A DNA stretch of 64,000 nucleotides from Luidia sarsii (GCA_949987565.1 OX465121.1:310001-374000); one strand, 5' to 3'. Positions 50,950-62,480 are shown, counted from the first letter of the stretch. Numbers and translations: made by a program. The notes: generated from the sequence alone by a model not told the origin.

Positions 50950-52046
50950 AAAGCCGCGTTTCCACTGGACTTATTTTGGTCAAAGTAACCGAGACCACGG
51001 TTAGTTTTCCCATTTTCAGTCCAGTGGAAACGGCCCAGTTAAATTTCCTCTCGGTTAATTTAACCGAGCCGAATGGTTACTTTTACCGGCCAACCTCTGC
51101 CCAGTAAAAGTGACCAGGTAAGTTTAACCGAGCCAATTATGTAACATGACCTTAATGAGTCTTAAGCCGTGTCTGCACTGGACTTAAAATGGGTAAACTA
51201 ACAGAGCAAATGGGTAAATTGACCATTTTAAGTCCAGTGCAGACAGCCCAGGAAGTTTTCCTCCTAGGTCACTAAAGCCGCGTCCGCACTGGACTTAAAA
51301 TGGGTAAACTAACCGAGCAAATGGGTAAATTGACCATTTTAAGTCCAGTGCGGACACCCCTGGAAGTTTTCCTCCCACGTAACTTACCCGACTCCAGTGG
51401 GTAGTTTAACCGTCCAACTTCTGCCCGGTTAAATTGACCAGGTCAATTTAACTGAGTCGATAAGTCCAATCCGGACACGACGTCTCGGTAAACGACTCGG
51501 TAAAAAACCACATCCGGCACCCCGCACGTTACGTTACTGTATGCAAGACTCGTGCGGGCGCAGGGTAACAACGTGTTTGTGTACCTAGAGTACATGCACA
51601 TGTACACGAGTCGGTTAGTTTTACCGATCGTCTTGGTTAGTTTACCCGAGTCGAAAAGTCCAAGTGCGGACGCCAGGAAGATTTACCCATTGGAATGTTA
51701 CCCACGGGCTCGGTAAAAAAAAAAGTCCAGTGCGGACACGGCTTTACCCAACTCCAGTGGGTAGTTTAACCGACCAACTTCTGCCCGGTTAAATTGACCA
51801 GGTCAGTTTAACCGAGTCGATAAGTCCACACCCGCACGTTACGTTACTGTATGCAAGACTCGTACGGGCGCAGGGTAACAACATGTTTGTGTACCTAGAG
51901 TACATGCACATGTACATGAGTCGGTTAGTTTTACCGATTGTCTCAGTTAGTTTACCCGAGTCGAAAAGTGCGGACACCGGGAAGATTTACCCATTGGAAT
52001 GTTACCCACGGGCTCGGTAAAAAATAAGTCCAGTGCGGACACGGCT
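50950..52046. mobile_element. Cluster of joined and nested TT-C elements
   Basis: Unit 1 (50950-51143) has the TTTCCACTGGACTTATTTTG end. Unit 2 starts after TTAA at 51162-51165 (GCCGTGTCTGCACTGGACTT). Unit 3 (51276-51743) has both ends, GCCGCGTCCGCACTGGAC and GTCCAGTGCGGACACGGC. A further 300 bp (51744-52046) repeats the right half of unit 3 almost exactly (GCAAGACTCGTACGGGCGC versus GCAAGACTCGTGCGGGCGC). Tandem gain by recombination or transposition into itself is implied. Confidence 0.8.
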
Positions 52047-52047
52047 T

Positions 52048-52178
52048 TAGTACCAGAGATAGACTGTTTTCAGTTGAACTCAGTGAGTATGAACGCAAGC
52101 GGTTTGCAATTAAATGTTTACCTCCCGCTGACCGCAAATGATAGACCTTTTTTGGTCTCCGTAGTACGGTGTCTGAAC
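52048..52178 (-). mobile_element. MITE-F half copy
   Basis: TAGTACCAGAGATAGACTG to GTAGTACGGTGTCTGAAC matches 8618-8755 in reverse. Its inner border is exactly the TT-C cluster end. Confidence 0.8.
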
Positions 52179-52495
52179 ATAGCCTCTTTTCTCCATGGTT
52201 GTACCATGGGACAAAGGTCACTGACACTCACTCTTGACAATTATTTGAAATGCCCCCGAGTCATGCTTCAAAACCAAAACGGGAAGAAAGAAACACAAAT
52301 CGATAAAAAGTAAATAGGAATCCGTGCCTGGAAGCTAGGGAGAAAAACCCTCACTGAAAGGCAGCGAAAGCGAAAAAACACCAGCAAGAGTAAAAGGTTG
52401 TTTTTTTACCATTAACAAACAGTGTTGTTCCCTCTTTAAGTGCTAAATGTTGCTATTAAATTGTGTAAACCACACAGTGAGTTAGTTCATTTCGT
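52179..52495. other. Unassigned sequence
   Basis: Nothing recognised. Confidence 0.35.
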
Positions 52496-52955
52496 AGTCT
52501 TTCTCTCCCTCTCCCTCCCTCTCTCTCTCTCCCCCTCTCTCCCTACCCCTCCCTCCCTCCCTTTCTCCATCTCCCCATCTTCCTCCCTCCCCCTCTATCC
52601 CTTCCTGTCCCTCTCTCCCTCTCTCCCTTCCTGTCCCTCTCTGTCCCTCTCCATCCCACTCCACTCTCCATCCCCTCAACTCTCTATCCCCCTCTCGCTC
52701 CCTCCCTCTCCCACCCTCTCCCTCTCTGTCCCTCTCCATCTCTGTCCCTCTCCCTCTCCCTCTCACTCTCCCTCTCCCTCTCCCTCTCCCTCTTCCTCTC
52801 CCTCTCCATCCCACTCTGGACACTCTACCTCCCCTCCATTCTCTGTCCCCATCTCTTTTCCTCTCCCTCCCTCTCACTCTCTCCCTGCCTCTCCCTCTCT
52901 CTCCCTCCCTCTCTGTCCCCCCCCTCTCTCTCTCTCCCTCTCCCCCTCGGAGTCT
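52496..52955 (+). repeat. Polypyrimidine microsatellite, about 460 bp
   Basis: CTCCCTCTCC/CTGTCCCTCT units with imperfect 6-bp periodicity in the middle. Overlapping open frames on both strands are artefacts. Confidence 0.95.
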
Positions 52956-53941
52956 CTGCATCCCCACAGCATGACATGTCGACAACACAGGGCTTTGAAC
53001 TTCTTGGGTACGGCTAGTCACACATTTTTATTATTTTATTTTTTTTGACAGTTTTTTTTCCCCCACCAAGCGCCAGAACCAAATTGCATACCTGTTCAAC
53101 TCCCCCAGTACAATGCGCACTTAACAGACAAAATAACCACTTTTGACAAGCATTCAATACTTGTATATTGGCACGCTACAAATCCACAGGGGTGTTTGTT
53201 GAGAGAAGGTGAGAAGGACATGAATAGGGACTGTGTCTGTATGGTCTGTCAAATGGCCACCACTGCCACCCACCTAAAAAAAAAAAGTATAAATTATTTA
53301 AACAAAAATACAGTACTGGTTCTTTTTCTTTTTTTCAGAATCACAATAGTCCCTTGTGAATCTGAGCACTGTTTGTTTTACCTACACTCTAAACTCAAGG
53401 TTCTCGAAGGACTTTTTCACCTGAATTCCTAAATACCCGGCCTCCCCTCCAGACAATTCCTCTCACTGCACACTCTCAAAGAGTTGAACAAGTCCATCAA
53501 AGGGTAGAAGTCCTAGGGCAAGGACCCCCCCCCCACCCCCCTCCCCTCACCAATCCTCCTGATGTGAGAAAAAAAAATGTGCAGAATATTTGTATTTTGT
53601 ACTGGGAGCGGGAGGGGTTCTCAAGAGCCTGGAAAAGAAGACTAAACTATTTTGGCAATGTTGGTGCAAGTGCATTGCTGGATATCTACCCCCTCCCCCT
53701 TCCCTCTTTCCTCAAGGAATACGTACATCTGATAGTCTTGGCTTAAGTCACAAAAACGACAGGTTTTGTTAAATCCATTTGCCTGTTCATGCTGACCTGC
53801 GAAAACACATTTAAGGCTTCCTTTATAATTAGTGAACATTTCTAAGAATTGGATCTCAATCTCAACTAAGATACATAATATGAATCTGACAAGATTCAGA
53901 GGAGTGGAACATTGAATTTGAAATATAACTTGAGGTTTGGG
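52956..53941. other. Unassigned sequence
   Basis: No gene or repeat recognised; C-runs lie at 53527-53548. Confidence 0.35.
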
Positions 53942-54425
53942 TCGAGGAGAATGTAATTCAATGAGGGTTTGCCCTGCTCGACGTATAAATGTGACCCGGC
54001 ACAGCATAATGAAGAATAACCCCACTTTTGGGATTTTGAGGTTTTCTAATGATGTGAAAGAGTATACCATTAGCTTTCAAATTATATCATAATATAGTAT
54101 CCTCTAATACTTAAAATTTCCGAAAATAAAAATAAAGAAAATTGATTTGTAATCGAATTGTGTAGATACTTAAACTTCAGGCGTTGTTTACTCAAAAAGT
54201 GTTTCTTCATGTCGTTGTGCCGGGTCACAAATAAGCGCTGAGTGTTCAGTGCTTTGACCTGATGAAAAAAAAATTCAGGCAGCTCGCGTGTGATTGGAAC
54301 CCAAGACTTCTTCTTTCTAATTCTAGTGCAGATGTCTTAACCACTAGACCACCGAGCTGGTCGAGGTCGTGTGACAGATTTAGAATAATGTAAAACAGCA
54401 GGTACCGCGCTGCATCATAGATATA
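53942..54425 (-). repeat. SINE-2 copy split by MITE-G
   Basis: Left part GGAGAATGTAATTCAATGAG, GTTTGCCCTGCTCGACG (53945-53989). Right part AATAAGCGCTGAGTGTTCAG, CAGGCAGCTCGCGTGTG and the tRNA-like head (minus strand CTCGGTGGTCTAGTGGTTAAG; GGGTTCCAATC) at 54275-54360. Confidence 0.8.
53990..54229. mobile_element. MITE-G, complete 240-bp TIR element
   Basis: Ends TGTGACCCGGCAC and GTGCCGGGTCACA are perfect 13-bp inverted repeats. It sits within SINE-2 at the CGTAATAAGC position. Target duplication is AT-rich and unresolved. Fragments at 49126 and 58382. Confidence 0.85.
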
Positions 54426-54429
54426 ACAT

Positions 54430-54690
54430 GATGTCTGCATCAGGGAGAATGTAATTCAATAAGGGGCTTTCCCTGCTCGACATACATACAAAAAGCACTG
54501 GGCACTCGGTGCGTATTACTTCAAGTAGAACAAACCCTCATTGAATTCCATTCTTCTTGACGCAGACATCATGTCATATCTATGACTTTAAAAGAGTTGT
54601 CCACAATCCACATGACACCAAGTGAGTGACTCCAACCTCTGCACTCATTCCCACTGTGTGCTCAGTGCTTTGCCCCGGATGTCCAAACAT
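54430..54690 (-). repeat. Second SINE-2-related copy
   Basis: GGGAGAATGTAATTCAATAAG, GCTTTCCCTGCTCGACATAC, GACGCAGACATCATGTC and CCACATGACACCAAGTGAG match 15960-16080. Confidence 0.7.
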
Positions 54691-55280
54691 TCCTGGTTGG
54701 GATCTTGATGTGATGGAAACAACACTGGAATAAAAAACCCTCTGTGACAAAGTGCGTTTCCTGTTACATTTTCTGAACCGTTTTTGTTTTTCTTTCTCCT
54801 AATGCATGCAGTAATGCCTGGTGTTAAGGGTCCTCCCCACACACACACATTCACAACCAACTAATACCACTGGACAGACTACCAGTTCCGGAGCCTCCAG
54901 GAGATGTCCAGGCAATCAAGATTGCCGCCGCCAACAACTAATGGTGGTCAAAAGTTCACTTCCCTGGCACCCAAACCTCCCCCACCCCCTTCCCCACAAG
55001 AATGCTCCCAAGAACTGCTCCGACTCAACCTCCTCCCAAGGGGCTAAAGAGATTGGTGTAGAAGGAGGAGGAGGGCCAAGAAAGTGCAACCTATTTCCTT
55101 ATTGGTGTGAAATGGGAAACAACTCGCCTGGAGGGGTGTTGACTCTGAGAGACAGAGGGGTAAAACCACATCTTAGAGGGATGGGGAAAAAGCGAGACAT
55201 AATTATTAACTCGATGCTACTATGAAAACAGGGGGCATACCAAATGCATGCCAAAGGCATCCTTGAGATTCCAACAGCCC
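54691..55280. other. Unassigned sequence
   Basis: A 134-codon frame at 54821-55225 has no recognisable domain. Confidence 0.4.
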
Positions 55281-55410
55281 ATTTGTATCAAACTCATCAT
55301 AACATACGATCAATGGGAAGACAATGAGCGGCACACTGAAACCATACGGTGTGTCGCAACTTACGATCAATAAGATTAAGATATCCGTCATTAGTTGAGT
55401 TACGATGCAT
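55281..55410 (+). repeat. Dispersed repeat related to the 16.2-kb duplication
   Basis: AAACTCATCATAACATACG, GGAAGACAATGAGCGGCAC, GCAACTTACGATCAATAAG and TTGAGTTACGATGC. Confidence 0.5.
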
Positions 55411-55559
55411 CCTCTTTGGGAAATACATACATCCCTGGCTTTAAAAAATGCGGTGAAGATGTAAAACAGTTTCTCAGCCTTTTTTTTATTAGCCAGTGGT
55501 GTCTGAAAAACACCTATAAAGTACATACTTGTAATTTGGGGCAACCCTTCTTTTCAGCT

Positions 55560-55608
55560 CTCTTGGCTTTGGGAGAAAAGGTCCTGCAAGGATCCCAATG
55601 TCAGGTGG
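55560..55608 (+). repeat. FB2 fragment ending at TTAA
   Basis: GGGAGAAAAGGTCCTGCAAGG, ATCCCAATGTCAGGTGGC, then TTAA of the following TT-C. Confidence 0.7.
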
Positions 55609-55613
55609 CTTAA

Positions 55614-56090
55614 GCTGTGTCCGCGCTGGACTTATTTTTTACCGAGCCCGTGGGTAACATTCCAATGGGTGAATTCTTCCCGGCGTCCGCACTTGGACTT
55701 TTCGACTCGGGTAAACTAACCGAGACGATCGGTAAAACTAACCGACTCATGTACATACATGTGCATGTACTAGGTACACAAACATGTTGTTACCCTGCGC
55801 CCGCACGAGTCTTGCATACAGTAATTTAACGTGCGGGGCGCCGGATGTGTTTTTTTACCGAGTCGTTTACCGTGACGTCGTGTCCGGATTGGATTTTACG
55901 ACTCGGTTAAACTGACCTGGTCAATTTAACCGGGCAGAAGTTGGTCGGTTAAACTACCCATTGGAGTCGGGTAAGTTACCAGGGAAGAAAACTTCCTGGG
56001 CTGTCCGCATTGGACTTAAAATGGTCAAGTTACCCATTTCAACCATTTGCTCGGTTAGTTCACCCAAATTAAGTCCAGTGCGGACAGGGC
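55614..56090. mobile_element. TT-C element, complete 477 bp, TTAA on both sides
   Basis: TTAA at 55610-55613 and 56091-56094. Ends GCTGTGTCCGCGCTGGACTT and AAGTCCAGTGCGGACAGGGC. Interior includes TGTTGTTACCCTGCGCCCG and GTCTTGCATACAGTAA, shared with the 51.3-52.0-kb cluster. No long open frame. Confidence 0.92.
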
Positions 56091-56091
56091 T

Positions 56092-56262
56092 TAAGGGCTA
56101 GATAGCTCAGGTCTGAACCACAGTGCTGATAAGCAAAACCAGAGGTCTCGGGTTCAAATCCTGGTCAACTCGAAGTTTTCGTTGGCCATTTCTTCCCAAA
56201 TTGTTCAAAAGTTCCCAGTCAGTTTTATCACTGATTAGTTTGGCTTGTTTCTTTTCAATCAG
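56092..56262 (+). repeat. SINE-1 copy
   Basis: GGGCTAGATAGCTCAGGTC, AAGCAAAACCAGAGGTCTCG, GGTTCAAATCCTGGTC, then CAAAAGTTCCCAGTCAG and GTTTGGCTTG. Confidence 0.85.
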
Positions 56263-56434
56263 GTAAAAGCCAGTTTTTATTTTTTTATTTTTTTTCCATC
56301 AAATGTTGTGACAACATAGCACAGTGGGTACCATTGAGGGCCTTTCTCCCCTCAGTCCTACACCGACGTAAACATATTTTGCTGACAATGGAACAACTTG
56401 AGCTCTGACATCGACACGATCACCGGGGGAGCCA

Positions 56435-56467
56435 CCCCCCCCCCCCAAAAAAAAAAAAAAAAAAAAA
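56435..56467. repeat. Compound C12A21 tract
   Basis: C run passes directly into A run. Confidence 0.9.
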
Positions 56468-57410
56468 CTCATCGAAACACTCAAACAGAGTTGAAAACAG
56501 CCCTGTGGAAAAAAAAAGTGAACAAAAGGCAACGAACTAACCGCAGGGACCAAAGAAAAAAGTGCAACTTTGACTTTCAATAAACTCCAAATTGGCAGGA
56601 CTGGGTTGGAGAGGGGGAAGTATGGTAGGCCATACACCAGCGATTTCTGTGTTCTCTGTAAAGCAATTCACAGCGTCGTTTGGGGGAGGCCCGCCGAGAA
56701 AAAAGAAAAAAAGAAAAGCAATTGCCATAAAAATGGAAGAATGCATTGCCAGGGCTGATCATTTGCCTTTCTCCTAACAAATTGTTCTCCATTCAAACCC
56801 AGCGCAAACAACAGATCGACAACCACAACTTGGCTCTGGGGCTTGGGTAGAGTACTATAAAGTAACTCGCCAAAAAGAGAGAATGTAAAAAGGAGGGTGG
56901 GAAAAATGAAAGCCTAGGTGAGCTGGAGTATATTCTTCTTTTTTCTTTTTTCGATGGGATAAAAAAAAGAAGTACCAGATAAAGTAAACAAGCAGTGGAC
57001 AGTGACCTGTGACAATTCAAAAAGTAGGGTAGTTTAGACCGAGGGGGGTGGGACAGTGTAGGATTACTGATGATTGATCTGGGAAAATAAATACCAGCCA
57101 ATTGTGAAAGGCAATGAAAGTGAAGAGTTGAATTGAGGCAAGGTTGGTCAATCACGGTTTGGATTTTTTTGGGGTGTGGGGTTTGGTTTTTTTTGTGGCG
57201 ATAATGGTGTCAGAAATGAAGGTGGACTTACATACACACACAAAAAAGACTATACTGTAAAGAACATTTACAGTGGGTTCAAGTGTCAATGGCTTTTACA
57301 AACAGTGTTGGGAGGTAGACAGGATGATAGGTGAGGTCAGTGGCCTGGCCCTACAGCCCATCCACGTTTTTACCAGAATTCTTTTTATATTTTTTTATTA
57401 TTATTTTTAG
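56468..57410. other. Unassigned sequence
   Basis: Several frames of 60-120 codons, none recognisable. Confidence 0.35.
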
Positions 57411-57585
57411 AAAGGCCCCCCCCCCTAAGATCGAAACATCAGGGCCTATGAAAGTCTCAGTTTGGCATTTGGGCCAGTGGAGTCAGTCTGAGGTTTGTCA
57501 AATTTCTGAACGATTTGAAGAAAATGAGGAGGGCCTGAAGTTTCGATCCTAGCCAGACTATTATCCAAGGCAGAATCAAAGCCGA
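57411..57585. repeat. FB2 inverted pair (wide)
   Basis: Left AAAGGCCCCCCCCCC then TAAGATCGAAACATCAGGGCC; right GGAGGGCCTGAAGTTTCGATC and CTAGCCAGACTATTATCC. The CCTGC segment of the left arm has been replaced by a C run. Confidence 0.65.
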
Positions 57586-57950
57586 ATATTTCTTCTTCTT
57601 TATTAAGTCTGCAGTCTGGGGCATAGAATCCCTTGGTCACTGTGGTAATGCTTTCCTTCTAAGCCGTGAGAAAATGTGGATGAAGCATCTTCGGACTATT
57701 CAACCACATGGTCTCAACATCCAGGAGGGTAATGACTAACATGCAGCTTTCTGATAATCCTTCTTTTGTGTTCACTCCTTCACACTTCTCTCTTTGATCT
57801 TTCCCCCTCTTCTCACTAATCCCTACCCTACTCCTTGCCCTTCCCTTTGATCTCACCAGCTTTACTCTTTGTCTTTGTTTCTCATCAGTGTCCTATTCAC
57901 TCTCTTCCCCCTTCCTTCGTGTACATGTACATGTGTTGTCCTTGTCACTC
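57586..57950. other. Unassigned sequence
   Basis: Nothing recognised; TACATGTACATGT near 57920. Confidence 0.35.
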
Positions 57951-57954
57951 TGCC

Positions 57955-58215
57955 TTTGAGAAAGGTCCTGCTAGGATCGAAACGTCGGGCCCACTAAATT
58001 TTAAGATTTGCATTTTGGTAATTTTAGTCAGTAAGCAGTTTGCAACATTTGTGTGTGTCACTTTAAGTCTGCAGTCTGCACAAGATCAGATAGGAACTGC
58101 TCACTGACTGAAATGAACTGCCATGCATGAATCTCAAAAGTTAGAGCCTGGCCTGACATTTTGTTGCCTTTCACTTCAGAAAGATCCTGCTAGGATCGAA
58201 ACGTCTCTAAATGTC
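57955..58215. repeat. FB2 copies: one plus arm and one inverted pair
   Basis: 57955-58050: GAGAAAGGTCCTGCTAGGATC and GAAACGTCGGGCCCACTAAA with tail GTCAGTAAGCAGTTTGCAAC. 58083-58205: GAACTGCTCACTGACTG, CCTGGCCTGACATTTTG, then AAAGATCCTGCTAGGATCG and AAACGTCTC. Confidence 0.85.
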
Positions 58216-58381
58216 TCTAGTTGAAAAAAGGATAATTTCCGGGGAGTGTTTGTGTACTGTTTTCATGAAAATGTAAAGTTCCTGCCTTTTTGAATGGCCG
58301 ATTTTGAGGAGTTAGAATGGTGCTGCTATATTGTGTCTGGTACCAAATGAACGAGCGAAGTCCCCTTGTACTATTTACAAC

Positions 58382-58506
58382 AAAGTTCACACGGAAATAA
58401 TTTTGATATCATTTGAAAGCTAATGGTATACTCTTTCACATCATTAGAAAATCTCAAAATCTCAAATGTGGGGGTTATTCCTCATTATGCTGTGCCGGGT
58501 CACATA
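58382..58506 (-). mobile_element. MITE-G end fragment
   Basis: TTTGAAAGCTAATGGTATAC, AAATCTCAAAATCTCAAATG and ATTATGCTGTGCCGGGTCACA are the reverse of the left half of 53990. Confidence 0.75.
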
Positions 58507-58507
58507 T

Positions 58508-58630
58508 ATGGTTCTGAAAAGAACCTGAGTGATAACTCGATGTTCCGACCAGTCAATATGCTCTGGCCATCATCAGGAGAATGTCGAGTTATCACTCGGG
58601 TTCTTTTCAGAACCATAGCTCTTCTTTAAG
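58508..58630. repeat. FB1 tight inverted pair
   Basis: ATGGTTCTGAAAAGAACCTG, ATAACTCGATGTTCCGACC, a CATCATCAGGAGAATG turn, then TCGAGTTATCACTCGGGTTC and TTTTCAGAACCATAGC. The arms are nearly complementary. Confidence 0.85.
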
Positions 58631-58840
58631 AGTATACTAGTATAGGCCTACACGATGTCAACAACTCACTACAATTTACAAACCCTCCAGGGCTTGACCT
58701 TAGCACTAGCCCAGCGGTCATTGTCTAGTAAAAACAGCTTGCGGGCTGGTAAAATGGCCCACTTTGCTAGCCCGATGGACTAGTAAAAAGTAGACAGCGA
58801 TGTGGCAGCAAAAAATGATGCCAAAAATAATGTGGGTGAT

Positions 58841-58990
58841 AAACAAAAATGTTGCAAACTGCTTACTGACTAAAATTACCAAAATGTAAATCTTAAAATT
58901 TGGTGGGCCTGACGTTTTGATCCTAGCAGGACCTTTCTCTGCCTTTAAGAAAGGTCCTGCTAGGATCGAAACGTCAGGCCCACTAAATAA
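58841..58990. repeat. FB2 inverted pair, high identity
   Basis: GGGCCTGACGTTTTGATCC, TAGCAGGACCTTTCTCTGCC, then TTTAAGAAAGGTCCTGCTAG and GATCGAAACGTCAGGCCCAC. Arms differ at very few positions. Confidence 0.9.
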
Positions 58991-59144
58991 AATAAAAAAA
59001 TGAAGTGGGCGGGAATGAGAAAGTAGAAACAAAAAATTGGTTTTACTTGACCTAATAACCTTGTGGGCTAGCAAAAAATCAATTTACTTGCCCGGTGGGC
59101 TAGTAACAATAAACCTTAAGCACAAGGCTTGCCCTCCTATACTG

Positions 59145-59182
59145 TTCCGCCCAAAATGCAAAGCCTCAAGTCTTATCTAAGT
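59145..59182 (-). repeat. FB1 outer-end fragment
   Basis: CCAAAATGCAAAGCCTCAAGTC-TTATC is the reverse of the FB1 outer end AAGACTT...GGCTTTGCATG. Confidence 0.5.
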
Positions 59183-61248
59183 TGTATCCTGAAGGCCGAA
59201 CCACATTATGGTATGTTCTTCTCTTTTCAAACATTCATTAAGAGGGGGGATCAGCTACATGATCCATTTCAGTAACCTGTACTTAGGGCCTACCTTGGTT
59301 AGCCTTTGCATGGGCCCTGAAGTACTGGTAACTGAAAAATGGATCAGCTTGTCTGATAACCTCCTTGGGCTAACAATCCTCCTCTCCTATTGTGGGTGTG
59401 TGGGTGGAGGGGGGAGGGGGACCTTGGGTTTCTGACACCTAAGGTGGGGGTTAGCCAAATTAATGGCCCCCTATCATCATCAGTCTCAAGGAAAAAGTGG
59501 CAGATCCTTTAAAAAAAAAAAAACTGTCTGAAGTCTGTAGAGGTACAAGGCCTAGACAGACTCTGGACCCTCAACCCCCACCACACACCACCCCACCCCC
59601 TCCCTCTATTACCACAAGAAGATTATTAAGCCCATGGCATCATTGGTGTCTGGAGATGGATTACCTTCCCACATGAAAGAGAAACCATTGGGGCTGGCAA
59701 GAGTGTTGACAAACAGGATACATGGGGGACAGCCAAGACATGCCCAGTTGACCAACTGTCCTGCGGTCAGACAGAATTCCAGGAAGAGCCTAGCTGTTGA
59801 GGAGGAGAGGGGGGGGGGGCAATCCTACTAGGTTAGGTAGAGGGGGTGACTAGGGGTGGAGTACACATAAGTGGACAATTTTCTTTGCTATTCAGTGTTT
59901 ACGAGCTGTTAGTCAGATTACAGCCAATAAAAAAAAGAAAACGACTAGGCCTTCCTTAATTAATGACAGGGTTGCACAATCTGACTCATTCCAGCACCCA
60001 GCAACCACCTAGGACTTTTAGCACCCTATCAAACACATTCCTCAGCAAACTTCTCACCTCAGGGATTATCCTAATATCTAATTTGGGGACACTCCCACCC
60101 CAACCCCCAATAAAAACACAAAAATGAGTAACATCTGTTGGTGAATACTGCCTTGCTACCCATCAGCACAGTACACTGATGACAACTACTACAATACAGG
60201 ATACAGGATACAGGATACAATACAATACAGGATAGTTTAAAGATTAGCAACCACTAACCAGTTGGTAAGAGTGTAGTGCAATACACTGTTACACTACTGG
60301 TACTCCCATCTATAATCTTGCGAAGTAGTTGCCAAAAGGTTTTAAATACACTCTTCCAAACTTATTAGTGCCATCTAATCAGTAAGGGGAATGCAACCCC
60401 AAAATAAAGTTTGCTTATTTGATTGTGTTAAAAACTACCTTCAATTACCTATGAGCCACTCACGTACTATTTTCATAAAGAGAGAAAATGAATGGAATTG
60501 TAGAGCCTCCAGTGGTCGAATTTGCGTATTTTTGGAGTTGCAGTCCCCTGTCTGGACAATCACAATCTGGAAGGTATAGTTTGTGGGCATACCATGCCTC
60601 ATAGTGTTTCTGAGCGCCCCCCCCCCCCCTCCCCCGAGAAAAAAAAAGGATAAATGAATAAATAAATAAAGGCACAACTCACTGTCATGGTTACCTGGTG
60701 AAAAAAAAGTTGCTAAGCAACATCCACAGCAGAAAACAAAATCAATTTCAATCAAGAAAATCCTAGAACTAACAAATGTCTACGGACAAAATAATGATAA
60801 AACACACTGGGAAATTGCACACAATCTTGGAAAAAAATGGCAAAAAAACCTTGGCAATTTCAAGAAACTTCAAATATTGCGTAGGCTACGCGATTTTGTT
60901 AGCGTAATTTAAGCAACATTTTGCTGCCTTTGATAAATATTGATGAAAAGAGCCATTGTGGAGCAAGACTTATAATGCAATTGCAACATAATATCTAAAT
61001 AATTGTCTTGAAATAGGCTGCTGACTGTATTTTAAGCCAGGGTTCAAAATTGTTTCGGTCACAATGGCTTTGCTCTTGAATGAATTCATTTAACAAATTC
61101 CAAGTGAGTTACTTACTTAGTTTATTATTAGTCAGAAGAGAGCTAGTGAACAAGTTGAATACTCCCCCTTAAAAAAAATCAGAACACTGGCCATTAATTA
61201 TTCTAGCACGTCTTGCCTACGGAATGCAAGTTCATCATCATCCTTTAA
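59183..61248. other. Unassigned, about 2 kb unique sequence
   Basis: No repeat family matched and no recognisable coding frame. A short ATACAGG-type tandem repeat lies at 60195-60232. Confidence 0.4.
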
Positions 61249-61606
61249 AGGCCCTAAACAACATAGGTAAAGGTCAAAAGATCGCCACAGTTTGTGTATT
61301 AAACCATTAAACATCCAAAAAGCATTCCTGCGAAGATTTTAGCTCAAATGGTGATCTGAGAGAGTAGAAAAAGGAAAAAAAACTGTCACGGTTTTTGCAC
61401 CATTCTGTAGCGTAAGAATAGTTTATGACTTGCGAGTAATAAACTATTTGTCGAGGTTTGAGGAAGATTTCTAGGGAAGTACAGCATCCCATACCGTAAG
61501 ATTTCAACATGAGGATTCTATCATGACCATGTACAAACTGTGTAAATGAGAAGGAAGTCTGTGGACATCGATGTTTTTCCGATCTTCCCAATGTTGTATT
61601 GGGCCT
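61249..61606 (-). mobile_element. TT-B element
   Basis: TTAA at 61245-61248 then AGGCCCTAAACAACATAGG; right end CCCAATGTTGTATTGGGCCT then TTGA (decayed TTAA). Central hairpin near 61424-61450 is kept. Confidence 0.85.
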
Positions 61607-62230
61607 TTGAATCGCAATAAATCATAGCGCCTGCCAGATTCACCAGCCCTGCCCTTGTCATTACACTCCTCTAACTCAACGAGCCTCCTTTGAATACAAT
61701 CGCCCACTTTCGGAGAATTCAGAAATGCTGATCTAAATCGAGCGAACAGAATGGAATCTCTAGCCCAGGCTGGCTGGCTGGCTGGCTGCGGTTAGGCCTA
61801 CTCGGAAGTGGACATGTGTTGGTATCCCGGTCGTTCGTCCGTAGTAATTGGTTGGCCTCGTCCCTAATTCCTAGAACAGATTGATTCGAAACCTATTAAA
61901 ATACGCAAAGCCCACTTCAACGAAACTGACTAGATAATTATGCTTACGAATTCGAGAAGGGTTCTTTGTTCAGTTCGGTAAAAGAAGAAACGCCAACACT
62001 TCGAAGGCTAGAAAGTAGAAGCAGAACTGGAGGTACCACTACCACCAGAGTGGCTGAAGGTAGTGTAGTGCCAGTACTTAGTCAAGTTAGTGGTTTCTGG
62101 TTGTGGCGTTGGGAAAAAAAAAATTGACAATAAAAACATCGTCTACAACTAAAAAAGTAAGCTCATCCGTCGTGTCATCTGACCAGAATTTCCACAAATC
62201 ATACAAATGTGATTTCCAAAAAGGGTCTCA
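61607..62230. other. Unassigned, possible intronic sequence; (GGCT)5
   Basis: GGCTGGCTGGCTGGCTGG near 61769. Sequence looks unique. Two ATTGG boxes near 61850. No coding frame recognised. Confidence 0.4.
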
Positions 62231-62480
62231 CCTTCGGCGCTTGCCAACAAAAGTACGTCTCACTCTCAGGGTGGAGTTTGTTGTCGTCTTGAGACGCACA
62301 GGTCCGCGAGCGCTTCTGATACAAATCTTGGCAACCTGTCAATGGAGTTCCCTGCGTGCGCTCGCTGTACAGCAGGTGTACACACGAAAAAAACATGTGC
62401 ACAAGGCTCGCGTTCATCAACCTGTCAACACGCGCGATTGGCAACTTCTCGCCGCGTGGTGGCGCTATGTCGTTACCAGT
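62231..62480 (-). promoter_or_regulatory. CpG-bearing segment with minus-strand splice donor; candidate first exon/promoter
   Basis: The segment contains CACGCGCGATTGG, CTCGCCGCGTGGTGGCGC and GTCCGCGAGCGC, much richer in CG than its neighbours. On the minus strand GCGCCGAAG|GTGAGACC is a strong 5' splice site (exon side ends at 62232). A gene running leftward with a non-coding first exon is possible. No start codon with a long frame supports it. Confidence 0.25.

Noticed and set aside
52440..53048. 202- and 179-codon frames
   Set aside because: CT-rich microsatellite translation.
54821..55225. 134-codon open frame
   Set aside because: No domain, biased by short simple sequence; no splice or start context support.
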